A stretch of 64,000 bases of DNA. Origin: Rhodobacteraceae bacterium EhC02 (GTDB lineage: Bacteria; Pseudomonadota; Alphaproteobacteria; Rhodobacterales; Rhodobacteraceae). Each line of letters starts with the position of its first letter. Positions within the stretch are counted from its first letter, which is position 1. The notes under the pieces were generated by a model, which had not been told where the DNA came from, searched no databases, and saw nothing but the letters and a program-made list of their open reading frames with translations. Shown piece after piece: positions 57,528 through 64,000 of the stretch. The stretch spans positions 1-64,000 of the forward strand of contig LXYH01000059.1 of the NCBI GenBank assembly GCA_001650895.1, given 5' to 3'. Both the position numbers and the translations under genes were made by a program.

Positions 57528-59009
57528 ATGACAGCCCCCGTGACACTGACCGCCGCCGCAACCGATCTGGTGACACTGGAAACGCTGGAAGGGCGCATCG
57601 CGCTGCTGGTCGACACGGCCGAGGCGCTGGATCTGTCCGTGCGCAAGGTCAACCGGCTGACCAAGGGCGCCCTGAACCGGATGCTGACCTCGGAGGCTTT
57701 CGGCAAGCTCAAGCCGGGCGAGACGATGTCGCTGGCCTTTCCCGCAGGCATGGCGGCGGATGCGGTGGACGTGGTGCACCTGCCCAAACGGGCCGATGCC
57801 GCCCAGGCCCGCAAGGCGGGCGTGGCGCTTGGCAAGCTCAAGGGCAAGGCCGCCGTCACGGTGATGGCCGGATCGAACCGCCACGCGGCGCAGATCGGCA
57901 TGGGCCTGGCCCTGCGCGCCTATGCCTATGACGCGATGAAGTCGAAGCCTGCGACCGATGCACCGGCCACCCCCGGCGCCGTGACCCTGATGGTCAGCAA
58001 ACCCGCCGAGGTCGAGGCGGCGCTGGTCCCCATGCGCGCGGCGGTCGAAGGCGTGTTCCTGACACGCGACCTGATCAGCGCGCCCGCCAATATCCTGACC
58101 ACCACCAGCTTTGCCGATCGCCTGCTGGAGCTGCGAGATCTGGGCGTCGAGGTCGAGGTGCTGGAAGAGGCGGATCTGGAAAAGCTTGGCATGGGCAGCC
58201 TTCTGTCCGTGGGCCATGGCAGCGAAAGCCCCTCGAAGGTCGTGGTGATGCAGTGGAAGGGCGGGGACAAGGACGCGGCTCCGCTTGCGCTGATCGGCAA
58301 GGGCGTGGTCTTCGATACCGGCGGATACAGCCTCAAGCCTGCGGGCGGCATGGAGGACATGACCATGGACATGGGCGGCGCGGGCGTGGTGGCGGGTGTC
58401 ATGCACACGCTGGCGCGGCGCGGCGCAAAGGCCAATGTCGTGGGCCTTGTGGGTCTGGTCGAGAACATGATCTCGGGCCGCTCCACCCGGCCCGGTGACG
58501 TGGTGCGCGCAATGAAGGGCGACACGATCGAGGTGATCAACACCGATGCCGAGGGGCGGCTGGTTCTGGCCGATGTGCTTTGGTACGCGCAGGAACGCTT
58601 CAAGCCTGCGGGCATGGTGGATCTGGCCACGCTGACCGGGGCGATCATCATCGCGCTGGGGCATGAAAAGGCCGGTGTCTTCGCCAATGATGACAGCCTG
58701 TGCAACGCGGTTCTGAAAGCCGCCGAGGCCGAGGGCGAAGGTGCATGGCGCATGCCGCTGGGGCCGGCCTATGACGCCAAGCTGAAATCGCCGATCGCCG
58801 ACATGAAGAACGTGGGCGGGCGTGATGCCGGCGCGATCACCGCCGCGCAATTCCTGCAGCGTTTCGTGCAGGAGGGCACGCCCTGGGTCCATCTGGACAT
58901 CGCCGGTGTCGCCAGCGTCAAGGAAGACACGGCCCATGCGCCCAAGGGGGCCAGCGGCTGGGGCGTGATGACGCTGAACCGGCTGGTGGCCGACCGGTTC
59001 GAGGGTTGA
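57528..59009 (+). CDS. pepA: Leucyl aminopeptidase
   Basis: 493 aa from the ATG at 57528, with CAGGAGA upstream. M17 catalytic motifs: LIGKGVVFDTGGYSLKPAGG (Lys), MDMGGAGVVAG and the signature NTDAEGRLVLADVL, all in the C-terminal domain (about 160-490). The N-terminal macrodomain-like region (about 1-150) is less conserved. It releases N-terminal amino acids using two metal ions and is usually hexameric. holC follows 16 bp later; this pepA-holC order is common. Confidence 0.94.
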   Translation: MTAPVTLTAAATDLVTLETLEGRIALLVDTAEALDLSVRKVNRLTKGALNRMLTSEAFGKLKPGETMSLAFPAGMAADAVDVVHLPKRADAAQARKAGVALGKLKGKAAVTVMAGSNRHAAQIGMGLALRAYAYDAMKSKPATDAPATPGAVTLMVSKPAEVEAALVPMRAAVEGVFLTRDLISAPANILTTTSFADRLLELRDLGVEVEVLEEADLEKLGMGSLLSVGHGSESPSKVVVMQWKGGDKDAAPLALIGKGVVFDTGGYSLKPAGGMEDMTMDMGGAGVVAGVMHTLARRGAKANVVGLVGLVENMISGRSTRPGDVVRAMKGDTIEVINTDAEGRLVLADVLWYAQERFKPAGMVDLATLTGAIIIALGHEKAGVFANDDSLCNAVLKAAEAEGEGAWRMPLGPAYDAKLKSPIADMKNVGGRDAGAITAAQFLQRFVQEGTPWVHLDIAGVASVKEDTAHAPKGASGWGVMTLNRLVADRFEG

Positions 59010-59025
59010 CAGGGGGGCGGCACGG

Positions 59026-59490
59026 ATGGGCGCGGCCTATTTCTATCACCTGACGCGCAACCCGCTCGAGGTGGCCTTGCCCCAGCTTCTGGGCCGCGCC
59101 TTGCAGGCCGGATGGCGTGTCGCGGTGCGCGGGCGCAGCGCCGAACGGATGGGCTGGCTGGATCAGCAATTGTGGCTGGGTGCGCCTGACGGGTTCCTGC
59201 CGCACGGGCTTGGCGGCGGGCCGCATGACGCCGCGCAACCCGTGTTGCTGATCACCGGGCCGGAGGCCGCGAATGATCCTGCCTGCCTGATGACCGTGGA
59301 CGGGGCCGATCTGACACCGGACGAGGTGCGGCGGCTGGAACGGGTCTGCGTGATCTTCGACGGCAACAACCCGGACGCGCTGCAGGTTGCGCGCGCGCAA
59401 TGGAAGGCGCTGACCGATGCGGGCTGTGCCGCGCAATACTGGTCCGAGGAATCGGGGCGCTGGGAAAAGAAGGCCGAGCGCGGCGGCTGA
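59026..59490 (+). CDS. holC: DNA polymerase III chi subunit
   Basis: 154 aa. The HolC fold starts AAYFYHLTRNPLEVALPQLL, with VRGRSAERMGWLDQQLW and a CVIFDGNNPDALQVARAQWK block. It links the clamp loader (through psi) to single-strand binding protein. It is directly behind pepA. The length matches the family. Confidence 0.9.
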   Translation: MGAAYFYHLTRNPLEVALPQLLGRALQAGWRVAVRGRSAERMGWLDQQLWLGAPDGFLPHGLGGGPHDAAQPVLLITGPEAANDPACLMTVDGADLTPDEVRRLERVCVIFDGNNPDALQVARAQWKALTDAGCAAQYWSEESGRWEKKAERGG

Positions 59491-59504
59491 GGCAGCCCTG
59501 GCAA

Positions 59505-59528
59505 GATGGATATTTCTGGCAAGAAGAA
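59505..59528 (+). repeat. Dispersed intergenic repeat, copy 3
   Basis: GATGGATATTT then CTG and GCAAGAAGAA; third copy of the element at 20870-20893 and 28267-28290. It lies 10 bp beyond the protease gene stop, on the opposite strand to that gene. Confidence 0.6.
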
Positions 59529-59538
59529 ACAGGCGCGT

Positions 59539-60120
59539 CTAGCGCGTCAGGATCAGCGCGCCCTGCCGGATCTCGACCGACGAGAAACGTTGCAGATAGG
59601 TCATGCCCAGCAGCGACTCGCGCATCTCGCCCTCGTTCACGAAGGCGCGCAGGCCGCGATCCTCGATCCCGCCAAGCCGGATGCTGTCCAGCCGCACCGG
59701 CGCGGTGCGCACCGGGCCATTTGCGGTCATGGCGCTGCCGATGAAGGCCAGATTGGCCGGATCAAGCCCCGCGCGCTCAGCGTCCTGCCGGCTGAGGTAG
59801 ATGTCGCTGGCCCCGGTATCGACCAGGAACCGGATATCTGCCCCGTTCACCTGCACGGTCATGTAGTAATGCCCGTCAGGGGCACGCGGCAGTTCGATCC
59901 GCCCCTCCGAGGAGATGACCGATTGCGTCGGGCGCACGGTCTGGCGGATGTCGGACCACAGGCCGAAGGCTGCGATCACGCCGAGGAACAGCAGCCCCCA
60001 GACCAGCGCCTGCTGCATGGTCTTGCCCAGCGACTGGCGGTTCTGCACCACGAACCAGAAGACGATCACCGCGCCCAGCAGGATCAGATAGGTCAATCTG
60101 CCCAGATCGTTGCCGTCCAT
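59539..60120 (-). CDS. Membrane-anchored retropepsin-like aspartic protease (clan AA)
   Basis: 193 aa. Two N-terminal transmembrane helices (about 8-25 and 38-54), then a retropepsin-like domain (about 73-193) with the active-site LVDTGASDIYLS (Asp101) and a C-terminal SLLGMTYLQRFSSVEI. It matches the TIGR02281 family; like retroviral proteases it would act as a dimer. Substrates are unknown. It converges with holC and lies next to marC in the same direction. Confidence 0.85.
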   Translation of the reverse strand: MDGNDLGRLTYLILLGAVIVFWFVVQNRQSLGKTMQQALVWGLLFLGVIAAFGLWSDIRQTVRPTQSVISSEGRIELPRAPDGHYYMTVQVNGADIRFLVDTGASDIYLSRQDAERAGLDPANLAFIGSAMTANGPVRTAPVRLDSIRLGGIEDRGLRAFVNEGEMRESLLGMTYLQRFSSVEIRQGALILTR

Positions 60121-60171
60121 GCAGCACCTCCTTTGTCATGGGTGATATAGGTGCGCCGCGCGCGCCTGCAA

Positions 60172-60786
60172 TCAGGCGGCAAAGCCGAAATCGCGCAGGC
60201 CATCGAGCACGAATTGCACCGACAGCGCCGCCAGCAGCATCCCCAGCAACCGCGTCACCACATTGATGCCCACGCGTCCCAGGGCGCGTTCGAACAGCGA
60301 GGCGGACAGGAACAGAAGCATCACGATCGCCAGCACCGCCAGCATGACACCTGTGATCGTGGCCAGCCCCGCAAGGCCGGGCTGCTGCCCCGCGAGCAGG
60401 ATCATGGACGCAATGGCACCGGGGCCTGCGATCAGGGGAATCGCGAGGGGGAAGACCGAAGGGTCGGGGCGATCCTCGCCGGTCTGGTCCTGGCGTCGCT
60501 TGGCGCGGCGCTCGAACAGCATGTCGAGGGCGGTCAGGAACAGAAGGATGCCGCCTGCGATGCGGAAGGCGGGCATCGAGATGCCGACAAAACCCAGAAC
60601 GGCCTCACCCGCCGCCGCGAACAGCAGCAACAGGAGCGCGGCCACCAGCACGGCGCGCAAGCCGATGGCGCGGCGCTCGCGGGTGCTCAGGCCCTGTGTC
60701 AGGGCCACGAAAAGCGGCACCAGGCCGATCGGATCGATGATCACGAACAGGGTGACGAAGGCGCTGATCAGAAAGGTCGTATCCAT
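60172..60786 (-). CDS. MarC-family integral membrane protein
   Basis: 204 aa from the ATG at 60786 (MDTTFLISAFVTLFVIIDPI). Six transmembrane helices in two halves, with the family motifs VIIDPIGLVPLFVALT and PLIAGPGAIASMI. MarC proteins were once linked to multiple antibiotic resistance, but their transport role is unproven. A cytosolic basic loop (RRAKRRQ) lies mid-protein. Confidence 0.85.
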   Translation of the reverse strand: MDTTFLISAFVTLFVIIDPIGLVPLFVALTQGLSTRERRAIGLRAVLVAALLLLLFAAAGEAVLGFVGISMPAFRIAGGILLFLTALDMLFERRAKRRQDQTGEDRPDPSVFPLAIPLIAGPGAIASMILLAGQQPGLAGLATITGVMLAVLAIVMLLFLSASLFERALGRVGINVVTRLLGMLLAALSVQFVLDGLRDFGFAA

Positions 60787-61097
60787 CCCGCACCCTAGTC
60801 GCACCAAGCCCTTCGCGGCAAGCCGCGGCAGCCCGGTTGTGGAGATAACCCGACAGGATGTGGCGGCTCGTCTGACGGGCGGCTGCGGGCTGCGTTCTTG
60901 GGCGTGACCTCTGCCGAAATTGCTGCTAAGGCCGGGTCACCGGCTCGCGCCTGCACCGGCGATTTTCATATGAGACATCCCTTGAGACAGCGCAAGATAC
61001 CGCACCAGCGCACTGACACCCTTGGTGGTGCCATGCCTTGCCCCAAGGGACGAGCTTGCGCGCAAATGCTTTTGATCAATCCGGGGAGTGTTCCGTC
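60787..61097. other. Intergenic region between marC and the glycosyltransferase gene
   Basis: About 310 bp between divergent genes, with no ORF of merit. It ends in GGGGAG before the start at 61098. No repeat, terminator or clear promoter was found apart from a weak TTGAGA at 60982. Confidence 0.4.
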
Positions 61098-62642
61098 ATG
61101 ACGGACAGGAACGAAGAGCAGGCGGGTACGCCTGCACCGCGCCGCCATGTCGTGCTGCTGGTCATGGCCATGGTCTTCGTGCTGGATGTCGTGATGCGTC
61201 CGATGATGCCCACGAACGAGACGCGCTACCTGGGGGTCGCCTGGGAAATGCTGACCGGGCATCACTGGTTGGTGCCGTTCCAGAATGGCGTGCCCTACAG
61301 TCACAAGCCGCCGCTGCTGTTCTGGCTGATCAACCTGGTCTGGTTGCCCGGCATCAGTGAATATGCCGCGCGTCTTGTCGCGCCGGCCCTGTCCATTCTG
61401 GCGCTTTGGCTGACGGGGCGTCTGGCGGACCGCATGCGCCCGGGTGGCCAGTTCGGCAATGCCGCCATCGTGATCCTTGGCACGATGGTGCCCTTCTACT
61501 TTTTCGGGGGCGAAACCAATTTCGACGGTATCCTGATGCTGGCCATGGTGACATGTGCCGCCGCCCTCTGGCGGATCGGCATGACGCCCGCGCCGCGCCT
61601 GTCGCACTGGCTGGCCTTCGGCGTTGCATTGGGGTTCGGCGTCTATGCCAAGGGCCCCGTGATCTTCGTGCATGCCCTGCCGCTGGTGCTGGCCATGCGC
61701 TGGTGGGCGGGGCCGGGCCGCTTCAGTGTGACCGGCCTGCTGGCGGCCTTGCTTGTGGCGCTTGGCCTCGTCGCCCTATGGCTTGTGCCCGCCTTCATCA
61801 CGGGGGATGCCACCTACCGCGAAGAGATCCTCTGGACCCAGAGCGCGGGGCGCGTCGTGAACAGTTTCGCCCATGCCGAACCCTGGTGGTTCTATGGCGC
61901 CGTTCTGCCGATGCTGCTGTTTCCCTGGATCGCGATCCCCGGTTTCTGGCGGTCCCGGCCACTGGACCATGTCGAGAAATTCGCCCTTGCCTGGTTCCTG
62001 GGGCCCTTCATCCTGTTCAGCCTGATCAGCGGCAAACAGCCCGATTATCTTCTGCCGGCGATGCCCGCGGCCGCTCTGCTGCTGGCCAATCGCTGGCCCC
62101 TGCGCCGCGGCCGACCCTGGATCGTGGCGGCGGTGCTGGTCGGGGTGATGGCGGTGGTCCTGGCGCTGCCGACGGGGGTTTTGGGCCAGCAGGTTTCAGA
62201 CTTTCTCGATCTTCCGCTTGCCTTTGTCATCCTCGTGCCACTCGTGCTTGCGCTGGCGGTCCTGATGCGGTGGCCGGGGCTGGTCTGGCTGACAGTGCCC
62301 GCCCTGGCGCTGGCGCTGAACACGGCCTATTTCATCGGCCCCGCAGGCAAGATCATGTCCCCCAAGGAGATCGCGGGGATCATCGCGGAACGTGATGGAA
62401 GTGTCGGCTATGCCGGATCCGACTATCGCGGGGATTTCCATTTCGCGGGTCGTTTGCAGGCGCCGCTGACGCTGCTGCCGGACGATGCCGCGATTGACGC
62501 CTTCGTGCAGGCCAACCCCGAAGGGCTGATCGTCGGGCGGATCGACCAGGCCACAAGGCCCGACTGGGCGCCGCAGCACACCATCCGCTACCGCAAGAGG
62601 GATACTTGGGCCGTCTGGAACATCGAGGACAAGGGCCGCTGA
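61098..62642 (+). CDS. ArnT-like membrane glycosyltransferase (PMT/GT83 type)
   Basis: 514 aa from the ATG at 61098. About eleven transmembrane helices cover residues 15-420. The first periplasmic loop holds the acidic motif PTNETRYLGVAWEML, as in ArnT and protein O-mannosyltransferases, followed by HKPPLLFWLIN. A soluble C-terminal part (about 430-514) follows. Relatives move sugars from polyprenyl phosphate to lipid A or proteins. The sugar and acceptor are unknown. It is alone, followed by a repeat-rich gap. Confidence 0.85.
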   Translation: MTDRNEEQAGTPAPRRHVVLLVMAMVFVLDVVMRPMMPTNETRYLGVAWEMLTGHHWLVPFQNGVPYSHKPPLLFWLINLVWLPGISEYAARLVAPALSILALWLTGRLADRMRPGGQFGNAAIVILGTMVPFYFFGGETNFDGILMLAMVTCAAALWRIGMTPAPRLSHWLAFGVALGFGVYAKGPVIFVHALPLVLAMRWWAGPGRFSVTGLLAALLVALGLVALWLVPAFITGDATYREEILWTQSAGRVVNSFAHAEPWWFYGAVLPMLLFPWIAIPGFWRSRPLDHVEKFALAWFLGPFILFSLISGKQPDYLLPAMPAAALLLANRWPLRRGRPWIVAAVLVGVMAVVLALPTGVLGQQVSDFLDLPLAFVILVPLVLALAVLMRWPGLVWLTVPALALALNTAYFIGPAGKIMSPKEIAGIIAERDGSVGYAGSDYRGDFHFAGRLQAPLTLLPDDAAIDAFVQANPEGLIVGRIDQATRPDWAPQHTIRYRKRDTWAVWNIEDKGR

Positions 62643-63150
62643 TCCGCTTGGAGGGGAGTGTCCCATGATGGGACAGTTTTCGATGTGTGGGATTTCAACG
62701 GGTTGCGTGGAGGCGTTGGGAGAAAATTGACGATCGGGGGCGGATGACATCTGCACCTGAGAGTTTTCCAGCCTTCCGGTGGAATGTCTTGGAACATCCA
62801 GGATGGGACGCAAGCTGCCCTTAGCAATTTGCCCCCCCTGCGCGGAATCAAGGCGCGGTACGCGCCGCCGCGCGATCGCCGACCCGCCCCCTGAGGCGGC
62901 GATTTTGCGACTGCTGTGAGATGAACTGAGGCTCGAAGACCGGGCGGGGATAAAGCCCGCTGAATGGGCGTTGCATCGCCACCCCGCGGGTCGGCGATCG
63001 CGCGGCTTGGGGCGAGGTTGCGGCGGCGATTTTGCGAGGGTTGCGGACTTAACAGAGGCTCGAAGACCGGGCGGGGATAAAGCGCGCTGAATGGGCGTTG
63101 CATCGCCACCCCGCGGGTCGGCGCGCGCGCGGGGGGATGAAAGGCCGGGC
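62643..63150. other. Repeat-rich intergenic region between the glycosyltransferase and ABC-F genes
   Basis: About 510 bp with no credible gene. Its right half is a tandem duplication with a 127-bp period, flanked in part by a 20-bp inverted repeat. ORFs across it are repeat products with Pro/Arg-rich translations. Confidence 0.6.
62895..63123. repeat. 127-bp-period direct duplication
   Basis: Two copies, 62895-62996 and 63022-63123, share GGCGGCGATTTTGCGA, GAGGCTCGAAGACCGGGCGG, TGAATGGGCGTTGCATCGCC and CGCGGGTCGGCG, with only scattered differences in the remaining bases. CCGCGCGATCGCCGACCCGC (62868-62887) is the exact reverse complement of 62986-63005, so copy 1 also sits between 20-bp inverted repeats. 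It looks like a small dispersed intergenic element rather than coding DNA. Confidence 0.8.
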
Positions 63151-64000
63151 TTACGCCTCGGCCTTTTCCAGTTTTTCCAGCGCGGTCATCCACATGCCTT
63201 CGGCACGTTCCAGCGCCTCGCGCAGTTCGGCGTATTTCTTCTGCCAGACGACCAGCTCGTCCTTGCGCTCGTCGTAAAGGGTGGGATCGGCCAGCTTCTT
63301 GGCCAGCTTGTCGCCCATCTCGTTGAGCTTGTTCACCCGCTCTTCGCATTTGCGCACATCGGCGCGCAGGGCCATGATCTGGTCGCGGCTGGGCTTGGGC
63401 GCGGCTTCCTTGGGCTTGTCCTTGGCCTTCGCGGGGGCATCGGATTGCAGCAGCATTTTCCGATAGGTTTCAAGGTCTTCCTCATAGGGTCGCACGGTCC
63501 CGTCCGAGACAAGCCACAGCCGGTCCGCGACCATCGACAGAAGATGCATGTCGTGGCTGACAAGGATCACGGCGCCGGAATAGGCGGTCAGCGCCTCGAC
63601 CAGCGCCTCGCGGCTTTCGATGTCGAGGTGGTTTGTCGGCTCGTCGAGGATCAGCAGATGCGGCGCGGGCAGGGTGGCAAGGAGCAGCGACAGGCGGGCC
63701 TTCTGCCCCCCTGACAGGCGTCCCACCTCGGTCTCGGCCTGCGCGGCACCAAGCCCGAAAGACGCGAGGCGCGCGCGCAGCCTGGCCTGACCTTCCGCGG
63801 GGCGTTCGCGCAGCAGGTGTTGCAGCGGCGTTTCCTCGATGCGCAGTTCATCGACCTGGTGCTGGGCGAAGAACCCGATGCGCAGCTTGCTGGATTGCGT
63901 GGTCTTGCCGCCCATCGCGGCCAGACGGCCGGACAGCAGTTTCGACAGCGTCGATTTGCCCTGACCGTTCTTGCCCAGAAGGGCGATCCGGTCATCCTGA
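63151..64000 (-). CDS. ABC-F family ATPase, C-terminal part (5' end outside the window)
   Basis: The last 283 residues are visible, and the frame is open to the window edge. They hold the second ABC domain: Walker A LLGKNGQGKSTL, signature RLSGGQKARLSLL, Walker B LLILDEPTNHLDIES and the switch His in LVSHDMHLLS. A charged coiled-coil tail (about the last 100 residues) resembles Uup/YheS. ABC-F proteins act on ribosomes or in replication rather than in transport. The first ABC domain must lie beyond 64000. Confidence 0.9.
   Translation of the reverse strand, partial: QDDRIALLGKNGQGKSTLSKLLSGRLAAMGGKTTQSSKLRIGFFAQHQVDELRIEETPLQHLLRERPAEGQARLRARLASFGLGAAQAETEVGRLSGGQKARLSLLLATLPAPHLLILDEPTNHLDIESREALVEALTAYSGAVILVSHDMHLLSMVADRLWLVSDGTVRPYEEDLETYRKMLLQSDAPAKAKDKPKEAAPKPSRDQIMALRADVRKCEERVNKLNEMGDKLAKKLADPTLYDERKDELVVWQKKYAELREALERAEGMWMTALEKLEKAEA

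Noticed and set aside
62588-63349. A 253-codon minus-strand open frame through the duplicated region
   Set aside because: It crosses the tandem repeat and the end of the ABC-F gene; the protein is Arg/Pro-rich repeat product, better explained by non-coding repeats.

Overview
The window is GC-rich chromosomal DNA of an alphaproteobacterium, almost certainly Rhodobacterales (Rhodobacteraceae / Roseobacter group). The evidence is the combination of RTX proteins ending in Hint domains, a zwf-pgl-pgi operon, an lptF-lptG-lptD-surA-pdxA-rsmA operon, a Mur-type Fur regulator, a DUF4167 protein and a clan AA retropepsin-like protease. The genus cannot be fixed from the sequence. No rRNA, tRNA or CRISPR array was recognised.

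Layout. 1-0.7 kb: the N-terminal half of a phage/island integrase, cut by what looks like the terminus of an IS21-family element, so the left edge is mobile or decayed DNA. 0.7-11.8 kb: two RTX/Hint proteins (929 and 2235 aa) with long upstream regions. 11.8-19 kb: a MobA-like nucleotidyltransferase, a dimethylglycine dehydrogenase-like enzyme, a CorC/CNNM membrane protein, XerD, and two uncharacterised envelope proteins. 19-32.5 kb: aroK-aroB, tyrS, anmK, zwf-pgl-pgi, a small membrane protein, a fasciclin protein, eno, an EamA transporter, an FrhB/BciB-like flavoprotein and a Fur/Mur regulator. 32.5-43 kb: a DEAD-box helicase with a structured leader, an EEP-family protein, DUF2238 and EamA membrane proteins, SelO, GNAT, a nucleoside hydrolase, a TagD/LicD-like pair, a methyltransferase and an Fe3+-binding protein. 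43-64 kb: mazG, an M20 amidohydrolase, an agmatinase-like enzyme, DUF1499, prfA-prmC, DUF4167, the lpt operon, pepA-holC, a membrane-anchored protease, MarC, an ArnT-like glycosyltransferase, a repeat-rich gap and the 3' part of an ABC-F ATPase gene.

How parts work together. zwf-pgl-pgi feeds glucose-6-phosphate into the Entner-Doudoroff pathway, and the GTTAGCGCTAAC palindrome before zwf recurs twice, as GTTTGCGCTAAC, before eno. This suggests one central-carbon regulator, compatible with the LacI-family CceR. The lpt operon couples LPS export, an outer-membrane chaperone, pyridoxal phosphate synthesis and 16S rRNA methylation. prfA and prmC encode release factor 1 and its methyltransferase.

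Most notable. (1) The 2235-aa RTX protein contains a segment (residues about 442-511) that matches the VHL beta domain, with pocket residues W88, Y98, H115 and W117 of human pVHL conserved at exact spacing and S111 replaced by Thr. (2) A compact multi-stem RNA structure begins a few bases after a promoter-like sequence and precedes the DEAD-box helicase. (3) Shared palindromes lie upstream of zwf and eno. (4) A short intergenic repeat occurs three times, each time just downstream of a gene on the opposite strand. (5) A 127-bp-period duplication fills the gap at 62.9-63.1 kb.
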